From: Bacteroidia bacterium
GTDB taxonomy: Bacteria; Bacteroidota; Bacteroidia; Chitinophagales; Saprospiraceae
Direction: 5' to 3'
Length of the DNA: 60,779 bases
Assembly (NCBI GenBank): GCA_030430845.1
Contig: JAUIKE010000031.1
Location: 1 to 60,779 of the forward strand
Shown: piece after piece, positions 27,581 through 37,200 of the stretch
How the letters are laid out: every line of letters starts with the position of its first letter
Position numbering within the stretch: the first letter of the stretch is position 1
The notes under the pieces: model-generated
What the model saw: the letters and a program-made list of their open reading frames with translations, nothing else
Databases searched by the model: none
Told to the model about the DNA's origin: nothing
Program-made: the position numbers and the translations under genes

Positions 27581-28552
27581 ATGGGAATTGCAAACTCAAA
27601 ATATGTACCTAACCTGATCGTATTTTCTGAAACCATGCAAGCCTTGGCCGAACTGGATAAAGATATTATGGTGGTTACCAGTGATTCCCGGGGTTCGGGC
27701 AAGCTGGTGCCTTTCGGAGAACAATACCCAGATCAGATCGTGGAAGTTGGGATTGCGGAGCAGAACCTGGTCGGTATGGCAGCCGGCCTGGCCAGTATGG
27801 GCAAAAAAGCCTTCGCCGTTTCGCCGGCTTGCTTCCTGACGGCTCGTGCCCTCGAACATGTCAAGAACGATGTTACTTATTCGGATAATCCAGTCAAGCT
27901 GATCGGGATCAGCGCCGGGGTAAGCTATGGGGCTCTGGGCTCTACCCACCACAGCCTGCACGATTTTGCCGTTTTGCGGGCCATCCATAACATTACGGTA
28001 GTTGCTCCTTGCGATAATTTTGAAACAACCGAAGCGATCAAACAGGCTGCCGAGATGGACAGCCCGGTTTACCTGCGCTTCGGCAAAAAAGGGATGCCGA
28101 CACTCAATCGCGAATTCGATCCCGAATTTAAGATCGGAAAAGGACGTACGATCCGGCAGGGAGAAAATCTGACTTTTATTGCTACTGGAGAAGCTGTACT
28201 GCCTTGTGAAGAAGCTGCCGATATACTGGAAGAAAAACATGGCCTCAAAGCCCGGGTGATCAGTATGCATACGGTCAAACCTTTGGATAAAGAACTTATT
28301 TTGCAAGCTGCTTCCAATGGCCAGCCGATCATTACCGCTGAAGAGCATTCCATACACGGAGGGCTGGGCGAAGCGGTCGCTTCTCTGCTTTTTCAGAACG
28401 GTTTTCGGAACAAGTTCAAAATTGTCGGCTTGCCGGATGAGTACACCGTTACGGGATCTCAGGTAGAGATCTTTAAGCATTATGGCATCTCAGGGGAAGG
28501 TCTGATGAAGACGGCTCTGCATCTTTGTGAGCCGTCAAACACAGTTGGCTAG
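27581..28552 (+). CDS. Transketolase, C-terminal (pyrimidine-binding) subunit
   Basis: 323 residues, the partner of the preceding gene. It contains the pyrimidine-binding domain with the catalytic Glu in VEVGIAEQNLVGMAAGLA, the SPACFLTARALEHVKNDV segment and the GALGSTHHSLHDFAVLRAI loop that lines the active site, then the C-terminal regulatory fold (ITAEEHSIHGGLGEAVASLLF). The active enzyme is expected to be a heterotetramer with both subunits contributing to each site. Acceptor and donor cannot be read directly. Confidence 0.93.
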   Translation: MGIANSKYVPNLIVFSETMQALAELDKDIMVVTSDSRGSGKLVPFGEQYPDQIVEVGIAEQNLVGMAAGLASMGKKAFAVSPACFLTARALEHVKNDVTYSDNPVKLIGISAGVSYGALGSTHHSLHDFAVLRAIHNITVVAPCDNFETTEAIKQAAEMDSPVYLRFGKKGMPTLNREFDPEFKIGKGRTIRQGENLTFIATGEAVLPCEEAADILEEKHGLKARVISMHTVKPLDKELILQAASNGQPIITAEEHSIHGGLGEAVASLLFQNGFRNKFKIVGLPDEYTVTGSQVEIFKHYGISGEGLMKTALHLCEPSNTVG

Positions 28553-28654
28553 TTGCATCAGCTGTATAACCCGATTTGTTAATCAGGGCTGAAATCTATC
28601 CCCTTAGCAATGGCCAAGCAATCAATGTGCATTCATTAATACAATCTAAGGTAT

Positions 28655-29581
28655 ATGAAAAAGTGGGCTTACTATTTTTTCCTGCTACTGTTAAGTCTTT
28701 CTGCCTGTAGTTCGGATTCGGAAAAAGGCGAAGAAACCAAAAAGGTGGCAGTGGTTATTTCCACTCTGAACAACCCCTGGTTTGTCGTTTTGGCTGAATC
28801 AGCAGCAGAAAACGCACGGAAACTGGGTTACGAAGCCAAGATTTTCGACTCGCAAAATAATCCTGCTACCGAGTCCGACAACTTCGAGAACCTAATCGCT
28901 TCCGGCTTCGACGCCATTCTTTTTAACCCCACCGATGCCGATGGATCTATTGTGAACATCTTGAAAGCTCAAAAAGCCAGAGTGCCGGTTTTTTGTATGG
29001 ACCGGGAAGTCAATGCCGATGATGCCGCTACTAGTCAGGTGCTTTCAGATAACTATTCGGGCTGTGTGGAGATCGGGATCGAATTTGTAAAAGCATTGGA
29101 TGGCAAGGGTAAATATGTGGAGCTCCTGGGTTTAGTTGGAGATAATAATACCTGGGCCAGATCAGGCGGCTTTCATACCGTCGTGGATGAATTCCCCGAA
29201 TTAATAATGGTGGCGCAGCAAAATGCTGACTTCGATCGCAACCGGGCTATGGAAGTGATGGAAACCATCCTACAGGCACAGCCTGACATCAATGCCGTTT
29301 TTTGCGGCAATGACGCCATGGCCATGGGCGCCTTTCAAGCCCTCCAGGCTATTGGGAAAGCAGATCAGGTTAAGATCTTCGGCTTCGACGGCGCAGCCGA
29401 TGTGATCGAAAAGATCGGAGAAGGCAAGATCGTCGCAACAGGCATGCAGTACCCGAAGGTTATGGCCGAAACGGCTGCACAATATGCACATGAATATTTC
29501 AACGGGCGCCGGATCTTCCCGCAAAGGGTACCAGTGGAGGTAGAAATGGTCAATGCAGCTAATGTGAAAAACTATCAATAA
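28655..29581 (+). CDS. Ribose-type sugar-binding lipoprotein of ABC importer
   Basis: 308 residues. The lipobox LSLSACSS near residue 19 makes it a lipid-anchored periplasmic binding protein. The fold is peripheral-binding-protein type 1 as in RbsB: AVVISTLNNPWFVVLAESA, NPTDADGS, FCMDREVN, GNDAMAMGAFQALQ and FGFDGAADV are all family landmarks; these include the aromatic and Asn/Asp/Arg residues that grip a monosaccharide. It feeds the ATPase and permease encoded next. Binding proteins of this class are the ones reported to bind D-apiose, ribose, xylose, galactose and inositol, so it should hold one free monosaccharide. A gap of 102 bases before it may carry an extra promoter. Confidence 0.92.
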   Translation: MKKWAYYFFLLLLSLSACSSDSEKGEETKKVAVVISTLNNPWFVVLAESAAENARKLGYEAKIFDSQNNPATESDNFENLIASGFDAILFNPTDADGSIVNILKAQKARVPVFCMDREVNADDAATSQVLSDNYSGCVEIGIEFVKALDGKGKYVELLGLVGDNNTWARSGGFHTVVDEFPELIMVAQQNADFDRNRAMEVMETILQAQPDINAVFCGNDAMAMGAFQALQAIGKADQVKIFGFDGAADVIEKIGEGKIVATGMQYPKVMAETAAQYAHEYFNGRRIFPQRVPVEVEMVNAANVKNYQ

Positions 29582-29612
29582 AGACTGTCCCCCTAACAGA
29601 AATAATTAAACC

Positions 29613-30230
29613 ATGAAAAAAATCTATAAATACGGCTTGCTCATCCTGGCACTCGGCTTCCTGGGCTATCACTCAGTCTATTTTGAAAAACTAAGTGAGG
29701 TAAAAGCAAGAGAAGATAAGGAGTTTGACTTCCATGCTTATGCCGATTCCCTTTATTACGAGGGTATGATCAAAAATGACCTGGCCGTGAGCGTCCCCGA
29801 ATTATTGTCAGCCCTAGCATCAGACCAGGAAAAGGCTTTTGAACAGTACGGTAACCGACTCGGCATCGGCCAGTCTGCTTATTTTATGGTAGCAGCCACC
29901 GGACGCATCACCGAAATCAGTAATGAGGAGATTCGTATCATAAACGAAGAAGGGAACACACTCATCATCAACACCAAATATATTTTTGGTAACGCCCTGC
30001 GCGATGCGTCCGGATTAGTAAAATTGACAGATTTTAAAACCAACGCCGAATTTAATAGGGTATCCGAAGCCCTTAATAAGTTGATCCGTACCAAGGCCAT
30101 CCCCTCCGTTAAACAGCAACTACAGCCTGGGGATCGCATTCGGGTCACAGGTGCGGTCAAACTAAGTAAAAAGAATACAGACTACCACATACAACTTACT
30201 ATTACGCCATCACAAATCGAGCGCTTATGA
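29613..30230 (+). CDS. DUF2291 membrane-anchored periplasmic protein
   Basis: 205 residues with one N-terminal membrane anchor (about residues 7-25, LLILALGFLGYHSVYF) and a soluble periplasmic part. It matches DUF2291 (PF10054), a family of unknown function found almost only between the binding protein and ATPase genes of ribose-type ABC importers. The C-terminal half (PGDRIRVTGAVKLSKKNTDYHIQLTITPSQI) looks like an OB-fold. Its stop overlaps the ATPase start by four bases. It might help the importer recognise or assemble with its binding protein; this is inference from context. Confidence 0.85.
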   Translation: MKKIYKYGLLILALGFLGYHSVYFEKLSEVKAREDKEFDFHAYADSLYYEGMIKNDLAVSVPELLSALASDQEKAFEQYGNRLGIGQSAYFMVAATGRITEISNEEIRIINEEGNTLIINTKYIFGNALRDASGLVKLTDFKTNAEFNRVSEALNKLIRTKAIPSVKQQLQPGDRIRVTGAVKLSKKNTDYHIQLTITPSQIERL

Positions 30231-31723
30231 TACAGGTGGACGTGAAAAAAATCTCCAAATCATTTCCGGGAGTCAAGGCACTCGACGAGGTTAGTTTGTC
30301 TTTCTTTCCCGGTAAAGTCAACGCTTTGCTAGGAGAAAACGGGGCCGGCAAGTCGACCTTGTTGAAGATCCTAACCGGCACCTACACCAAATACCAAGGC
30401 TCCATTCTGTTAAATGGCCAAACGGCCAGGTTCCAGAACGTTCGCGAAGCTCAGAAGGCCGGTATTGCCCACATCCATCAGGAATTGAACTTAATTCCGC
30501 AGCTGACCGTCGCAGAAAACCTTTTTCTGGGAAGAGAAGTCCGAAATGCATTTGGCTTATTAGATACCGCCGAAATGAACAGGCAGACTAAAGCCATGCT
30601 GGAAAAACTCCGTCTGGAAGTATCTCCCCAAACCCCCGTCAGGCGACTCAAAGTAGGCGAACAGCAATTGGTAGAAATTGCCAAGGCTCTGCTGTCGGAC
30701 CCAGCTGTCATTTTTATGGATGAGCCGACCTCCGCCCTCAGCGATGCAGAGATCAACAACCTGCATCAGATCATCGCCTCTTTAAAAAAAGAAGGCAAAA
30801 CCATTGTTTACATCTCTCACAAAATGGAAGAATTGTTTCGCATTGCCGATCATTATTCTGTGTTGAGAGATGGTGCCCTCACCGGTTCCGGAAACATGGA
30901 GGACACTTCCGAGCAGGAACTGATCCGGATGATGGTGGGACGGGACGTGCAGATCGAACCGAAAACAACTACACATCTGGTGGAAGAAACGGTTTTGCAA
31001 ATTTCCGATCTTCACTTACAACATCCTTATGTAAAACAGCGGAAAGTACTTCAGAACATCTCTTTCGATCTTAAACGAGGGGAGATCCTGGGCATTTTCG
31101 GATTGATGGGAGCAGGGCGTACCGAATTATTAGAAACCATCTTTGGCCTGCATACCAGCCGGAGTTCGTATTCTCTGGAAATCGAAGGTCGGTCTTATGA
31201 ATTTTCTTCGCCCCAGGCGGCCATCAAAAACGGACTGGCTTTTGTAACAGAAGACCGGAAAGTGGAAGGCCTGGTACTTGGGCTGGATGTGGCCTCCAAT
31301 ATTAGCTTGCCCACCCTACAACAAAGGTTTTTCCTCAAGAGCCGGGGCGAAAAAGATTTAGCCCGCTCCTATATTGAACGGCTAGGCATAAAAACTCCTT
31401 CTGAGCGACAGTTGTGCCGAAACCTCAGCGGTGGGAATCAGCAAAAAGTAGTGCTGGCCAAATGGCTTTCTACACAGCCAAAGATCCTTTTTATGGATGA
31501 GCCGACCAGAGGGATTGATATTAAGGCCAAACAAGAAATTTATGATTTAATGAAAAAATTGGCGGACGAAGGGCTCAGCATTATTCTGGTATCTTCTGAA
31601 ATCCCGGAAATCCTGACCTTATGCGACCGGATACTGGTTATGGCAGAAGGACGACTTACTGCAAATTATTCGGCTTCAGAGGCCGATGAAGATAAATTAT
31701 TAAAAGCGGCATTGCCGGTTTGA
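30227..31723 (+). CDS. Sugar ABC importer ATPase (RbsA-like, two ATPase domains)
   Basis: 498 residues with duplicated ATPase domains, the hallmark of the CUT2 class. The first has Walker A GENGAGKST (about residues 37-45) and Walker B IFMDEPTSAL. The second has a degenerate Walker A (GLMGAGRTELLE), the signature LSGGNQQKV and Walker B LFMDEPTRGID. The degenerate second site is normal for this class. It powers import of a free sugar; unlike a PTS, the sugar arrives unphosphorylated, which fits the kinase downstream. Confidence 0.95.
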   Translation: MIQVDVKKISKSFPGVKALDEVSLSFFPGKVNALLGENGAGKSTLLKILTGTYTKYQGSILLNGQTARFQNVREAQKAGIAHIHQELNLIPQLTVAENLFLGREVRNAFGLLDTAEMNRQTKAMLEKLRLEVSPQTPVRRLKVGEQQLVEIAKALLSDPAVIFMDEPTSALSDAEINNLHQIIASLKKEGKTIVYISHKMEELFRIADHYSVLRDGALTGSGNMEDTSEQELIRMMVGRDVQIEPKTTTHLVEETVLQISDLHLQHPYVKQRKVLQNISFDLKRGEILGIFGLMGAGRTELLETIFGLHTSRSSYSLEIEGRSYEFSSPQAAIKNGLAFVTEDRKVEGLVLGLDVASNISLPTLQQRFFLKSRGEKDLARSYIERLGIKTPSERQLCRNLSGGNQQKVVLAKWLSTQPKILFMDEPTRGIDIKAKQEIYDLMKKLADEGLSIILVSSEIPEILTLCDRILVMAEGRLTANYSASEADEDKLLKAALPV

Positions 31724-31735
31724 TAAAACCGGCTT

Positions 31736-32740
31736 ATGTCACATATTTCAAGACAAACAATGGACATTAGCATTAACCATCCAATACTTAGGAAATCGCA
31801 ATCCCTTATTGCTCTATTTCTGCTTTGCTTACTCATTGCAGTACTATCAGACAAGTTTCTGGCAACAGCTAATCTGTGGAACGTGTTGCGGCAAATATCA
31901 GTTAACGTCTGTATTGCCGTAGGTATGACCCTGGTTGTCCTCATGGCGGGTATCGACCTTTCTGTAGGCTCCATTTTGGCTTTTTCCGGGGCTATTTGTG
32001 CCGGGCTTATCAAATTCGGATTTGCGATTGAATCCATGGACCTTTTTATAGGGTTCACGGTTTTGGGAGGTATTCTGGGCGCTATGTTGGTGGGGATGCT
32101 GTTGGGTTTATTTAACGGCTGGGTGATCACCCGATTTGTGGTGCCGCCCTTTGTGGCAACCCTCGCTATGCTGACCATCGCCCGAGGCCTGACGATGCTT
32201 TATACTAAAGGCATTCCCATTTCGAACTTAGGCCCTGGCCTGGAATTCATTGGATCCGGTTGGTTTTTGGGGATTCCCGTGCCTGTGTGGATTTCACTCA
32301 CTGTTGTTTTGGTGTTTGTATTCATTACTAAAAAAACAGCTTTCGGACGCTACATTTACGCCATAGGAGGGAATGAAAAAGCCGCCTTCCTTTCCGGTAT
32401 TAATATCAACCGAATCAAGATAGCCGTTTACGGCCTGGCAGGCATGCTGGCAGCAGTTGGCGGAGTACTTGTGACAGCCCGGCTCAACTCGGCCCAGCCG
32501 AATGCGGGAGCCACCTACGAGCTGGACGCGATTGCGGCCGTGGTCATTGGAGGCACCTCTTTGTCGGGCGGCGTCGGCTCCGTAACCGGAACGGTCATCG
32601 GGGCAGCAATTATTGGGGTACTGAATAACGGTCTGGTACTTCTTAATGTATCGCCCTTCTGGCAACTAGTCGCCAAGGGGCTCGTCATTTTGTTAGCCGT
32701 GATCATCGACAAAATGAACCGAAAAGAATCCGCCTTATGA
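31736..32740 (+). CDS. Sugar ABC importer permease (RbsC-like)
   Basis: Up to 334 residues; the Met at 31760 is an equally good start. Eight to ten hydrophobic segments are visible. The family motif VVLMAGIDLSVGS is at about residues 69-81, and ELDAIAAVVIGGTSLSGGVGSVTGT, the coupling region for the ATPase, is near residue 260. It forms the membrane channel of the importer. The stop overlaps the kinase start by four bases. Confidence 0.94.
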   Translation: MSHISRQTMDISINHPILRKSQSLIALFLLCLLIAVLSDKFLATANLWNVLRQISVNVCIAVGMTLVVLMAGIDLSVGSILAFSGAICAGLIKFGFAIESMDLFIGFTVLGGILGAMLVGMLLGLFNGWVITRFVVPPFVATLAMLTIARGLTMLYTKGIPISNLGPGLEFIGSGWFLGIPVPVWISLTVVLVFVFITKKTAFGRYIYAIGGNEKAAFLSGININRIKIAVYGLAGMLAAVGGVLVTARLNSAQPNAGATYELDAIAAVVIGGTSLSGGVGSVTGTVIGAAIIGVLNNGLVLLNVSPFWQLVAKGLVILLAVIIDKMNRKESAL

Positions 32741-34236
32741 AACAAAAGCAATTTGTTCTCGCCATAGATCAGGGCACCAGCAGTACCAAAACCATCGTAT
32801 TTGACGCTGCCGGCCAGGCCCAGGCGAAGGGCTCGGCTGCCTTGCATACTGATCATTTTCCTAATGGCTTTGTAGAACAAGATCCGGAAGACATCTATCA
32901 AAATGTACTCCTGTCTGTTCGCAGATGTCTTAACGCGTTTAAAGAAAAAGGACATGATCTATCAGAGATCGCTTCCTGCGGTATCAGCAATCAGCGTGAA
33001 ACCTTCATACTTTGGGATCAGCAGGGCAGGCCTGCGGCTCCTGCCGTTGTATGGGCCTGCAAGCGATCAACGGGCATTTGTGAAAGCTTAAAAACTGAAG
33101 GTCAGGAAGCTTTAATTCGGCAAAAAACGGGTTTGATCATCGATCCTTATTTTTCCGCTACTAAACTGTTGTGGTTGTTAGAAAACAATCCAGACCTAAA
33201 AAAACAGCTTGAAGCCGGAGAGCTATTCTTCGGTACGATAGATTGTTGGTTGTTGTATAAGTTAAGCGGCGGAAAACACTTTCGTACCGATCACACCAAT
33301 GCTTCGCGGACCTTATTATTTAACATCCACTCATTAGAATGGGACCCCGATATTTTGCAGCTCTGGGGGCTTGATAATTTGCGCTTGCCGGAGGTACATC
33401 CTTCTGCCTCCGATTACGGGCAAAGTGATTTTGACGGATTATTTTCTGAGCCTTTGCCCATTACTGCCATGATCGGCGACTCTCATGCCGCCACTTTTGG
33501 AGAAGGCTGCTTTGAACCAGGTACTGCAAAAGTGACCTTAGGCACAGGTAGTTCCATCATGATGAATATCGGATCAAAACCCACCTACTCCAATAATAAT
33601 ATGCTGACAACCATTTGCTGGAGCCTGCCCGGCCGGGTGGACTATGCCTTTGAAGGAGCCATCCTAGCTTGTGGCTCCACACTGGAATGGTTGAAAAATG
33701 AACTTGAGCTGTTTGATGAGCCTCATGAAACAGAAAAAATGGCCCAATCCGTTTCTGACAATGCCGGCGTTTACCTAATCCCCGCCTTCAGTGGGCTGGG
33801 CGCTCCTCACTGGCAAATGAATCGAAAAGCCTCAATTGAAGGCATGACCTTCGGAACCACCAAAAATCACATGGTAAGGGCCGCCCTGGAAAGCATTCCT
33901 TATCAGATCAAAGATGTAATAGAAGCAATGAAACAAGATATCAAATCGGCACTCAAAGAGATCGCCGTAAATGGCGGTATGATCAACAACCAGTTCCTAA
34001 TCCATTTTTTGGCAGATCTCCTGTCCATAAGATTAAAGACAAGACAAAATGCGGATGTTTCCGCATTGGGAGCCGCTTACCTAGCAGGGCTAAACGAAGG
34101 GGTGTTTACCAGCATCGACCAATTGGCTGAGTTGAATGGGGCTCAAACCAAAGTCATTCTGCCAGATATCAATAACCAGCGCATTCAGCATTATTACGAG
34201 GGCTGGAAGAAAATCATTTCGAATAAAAAAGTATAA
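32737..34236 (+). CDS. FGGY kinase, glycerol-kinase-like with altered pocket
   Basis: 499 residues, about the length of GlpK, and similar to it throughout. It opens AIDQGTSSTKTIVFD (phosphate-binding loop 1). The glycerol-contacting residues of E. coli GlpK (my alignment, from memory) are kept: Arg87-Glu88 in SNQRET, Trp106 in VVWACKR, Tyr138 in IDPYFS, Asp248 in IGDSH. The residue matching Phe270, which packs over the glycerol, is Ser273 in LGTGSSIMM, so the pocket should be wider. The gene overlaps the permease by four bases, and no glycerol uptake or dehydrogenase genes are near. I infer a sugar kinase acting on a glycerol-like end of a larger ketose; D-apulose fits. Plain glycerol kinase is the alternative. 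Confidence 0.85.
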   Translation: MKQKQFVLAIDQGTSSTKTIVFDAAGQAQAKGSAALHTDHFPNGFVEQDPEDIYQNVLLSVRRCLNAFKEKGHDLSEIASCGISNQRETFILWDQQGRPAAPAVVWACKRSTGICESLKTEGQEALIRQKTGLIIDPYFSATKLLWLLENNPDLKKQLEAGELFFGTIDCWLLYKLSGGKHFRTDHTNASRTLLFNIHSLEWDPDILQLWGLDNLRLPEVHPSASDYGQSDFDGLFSEPLPITAMIGDSHAATFGEGCFEPGTAKVTLGTGSSIMMNIGSKPTYSNNNMLTTICWSLPGRVDYAFEGAILACGSTLEWLKNELELFDEPHETEKMAQSVSDNAGVYLIPAFSGLGAPHWQMNRKASIEGMTFGTTKNHMVRAALESIPYQIKDVIEAMKQDIKSALKEIAVNGGMINNQFLIHFLADLLSIRLKTRQNADVSALGAAYLAGLNEGVFTSIDQLAELNGAQTKVILPDINNQRIQHYYEGWKKIISNKKV

Positions 34237-34242
34237 AATAAT

Positions 34243-37200
34243 ATGAAAATCATTTTATCCCTGATCCTGTTTTTGTCTTTTTCCCTGCTAGTGTTTTCCC
34301 AAGGCACTCCAACAAATTACAAGCCACGGGTCATCAACACTACGGACCTCGGTGCAGACCCCGACGACGAGCAATCCATGGTTCGCCAACTTGTCAGCTC
34401 TAATGAATTTGATATCGAGGGCCTGATCGTCTCTACCGGTTGCTGGAAAAAATCACAGAGCAATACCGATATGCTCGACAAGATCCTGGATGCTTATGCA
34501 GAAGCATATCCTAACCTAAAAGTACATGCTGATGGTTTCCCCACCCCCGAATACTTACGCTCGATTGCTGTGATGGGACAAACGGGCTATGGCATGGACG
34601 ATGTCGGGGCCGGCAAGGATAGCCCCGGTTCTGAGCTGATCATTGCCTCTGTCGATAAGGACGACCCGCGCCCGGTTTGGGTGATGGGCTGGGGGGGCAT
34701 GAACAATGCGGCGCAGGCTATCTGGAAGGTACGCGAAACCCGCTCGGAGGCTGAGTTCGCTAAATTCCTCAGCAAATTAAGGCTTTTTGATATTCTGGGG
34801 CAGGACGATGCAGGGGCCTGGATCGCCAAAAACTTCCCCGAAGTGCTCTACATCCGCGCTACCGGCGTGTACGGCTGGGCACCTTCTGATGAGCAATTGA
34901 AGGACCACATCCAAAGCCACGGCCCACTGGGGGCAGTTTATCCTGATCGGGTTTGGGCTACCGAAGGCGATACCCCTGCTTTCATGCATGTGTACCCCAC
35001 AGGCCTCAACGATCCCGACGAAATTGATCAGGGTGGATGGGGCGGTCGGTTTAGCTTTGTCAAAAAAGCGGGTATTCGAAGTATGTCGGCTGTCGATAAA
35101 GCCTCCGAAACGATGTTTGATCCCTATTTCATGTATGGGAATAGCGCCGAAGGTTCCGAAGCGATCAAACGTTGGGAAAAGGGCTACAACAACGACTTCG
35201 CCGCCCGTATGGACTGGAGCATTTCCCCTCGCTATGAGGACGCCAACCATCACCCTGTTGCCGTACTGAATGGAGATCCATCGAGGCAGGTTCTGGAAAT
35301 GACCGCCACTGCTGGTGATGTCATTCAACTAAGTGCAGCGGGCTCCAGCGATCCGGATGGAGATGCTCTTCATTACTCCTGGTCTTTCTACGACGAGCCC
35401 AGCTCTTATGATGGTTCGGTAACTATTAAACAGAACACCTCTGCCACGGCAAGCCTCGAAATCCCTGAGAATGCAAGCAGTAAAAACATACACATCATAT
35501 TGCAAATACATGATGACGGTGCACCGAATTTATATGCCTACCGCCGTTTGATCATCAAGGTACAAGCATCGGAAGCACAAAAGGCAATGAGTATTTCCGG
35601 CGAGTTGAAAAAATGGCATACCATAACGCTGACCTTTGACGGTCCGCAAACTTCGGAAACGGATGAGGAGAACCCTTTCCTCCATTATCGATTGGATGTC
35701 ACTTTTTTCCATAAAAAAACAGGAAAAGCATATAAGGTTCCCGGTTATTTTGCTGCTGACGGGCAGGCAGCGATGTCTTCCGCCACGGCCGGAAATAAAT
35801 GGCGAGTGCATTTCAGCCCTGACGAAATTGGGGAATGGACCTACTCCGTTGATTTTAAAAAGGGAAAATGGGTAGCTATCAGATCCAGAGACAGACAGGT
35901 CCCAAGCGGAGCTTATATGGACGGGGCGGGCGGTACTTTTTCCATCCAGCCGACGGATAAGACCGGAAGGGATTTCAGGGCTCACGGCCGTCTGGAATAC
36001 GTTGGGGAGAGGTATTTACGCTTTGCCGAGACAGGCCGATATTTTTATAAGTGTGGCTCTGATGCTCCGGAAAACTTCCTTGCCTATACCGGCTTTGACG
36101 GTGATTTCGCCTCTGACGGCCACAAAGATGAGCTGGTAAAGACCTGGGGCCCGCACCTTAAAGACTGGAAGGAGGGAGATCCTCAATGGTCGAGAGGAAG
36201 AGGCAAAGAAATCATCGGTGCCTTAAATTATTTGTCGTCCAAAGGCCTGAATGCCTTTTCATTTTTAACGAACAACATCGAAGGAGATGATCGGAACGTA
36301 TTCCCTTACATCAATTATGATACCTGGGATCGCTTTGATTGCTCCAAGCTCGATCAGTGGGAAATCGTATTTGATCATGCCCAGAAGAACGGCTTGTTCC
36401 TTCATTTCAAAACAATGGAATTCGAAAATCAGGGTTTGCTGGATTTCGGAGGGATTGGAGGGAATACCAAACTATACTACCGGGAGCTGATCGCTCGATT
36501 CGGCCACCACCTGGCCATGAATTGGAACCTGACCGAGGAGTATGGTGATTGGGGCAGGTTTGACGGAGCAACGACCATGCCTAAGTATGCACCCGAATAC
36601 AAAACCCTCGCCCAATACCTTTATGATACCGACCCCTACCACCATCACATGGTAATCCACAATGGAGAAGAATTTGATCCATTTTATGGAGAGGCCAGCA
36701 AATTAAGCGGCGCCTCTCTTCAAACCTCCGAACGGGATTTCCGAAAAGTTAACCAAATGACCCAACAAGTGATCGAGCGGTCTGCCGCCGCCGGAAAGAT
36801 ATGGGCCGTAGCTTGCGATGAGCCGGGCGATGCCAGTCATGCTCTGATCACCGATGAGGAAGACCCTGAGCACTACCATGCCCGAACGAACGGTTTGTGG
36901 GGCCATATGCTCGCAGGCGGCTGGGGCACGGAATGGTACTTTGGCTATAAACACCCTCATTCCGACTTGAGTTGTCAGGATTACCGCAGTCGGGACCTGT
37001 TTTGGGATATGGGCGTCCTTTGCATCAATTTTTTTGAAAAAAATGATTTTCCCGTAACAGAAATGAGTTCACATAATGAGCTGATCTCTTCTGAAGGAGA
37101 CTTTTGTTTTGCCAAAGAAGGCGACACCTATATCGCACTACTAAAAAAAGGAGGAGAAAGTCAGTTGAACCTGAAAGAGTTGGATGGGAAATATTCCGTC

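Noticed and set aside
25243..28552. Sulfoquinovose degradation by the sulfo-transketolase route (isomerase plus split transketolase).
   Set aside because: That route needs no sugar kinase and needs a sulfoerythrose isomerase, a sulfolactaldehyde-handling enzyme and usually a sulfoquinovosidase. None is present, while an FGGY kinase is firmly in the operon.
32737..34236. Plain glycerol kinase of glycerol metabolism.
   Set aside because: No glycerol facilitator or glycerol-3-phosphate dehydrogenase is near, the gene overlaps a sugar permease, and the Phe lid residue is replaced. It remains the alternative call.
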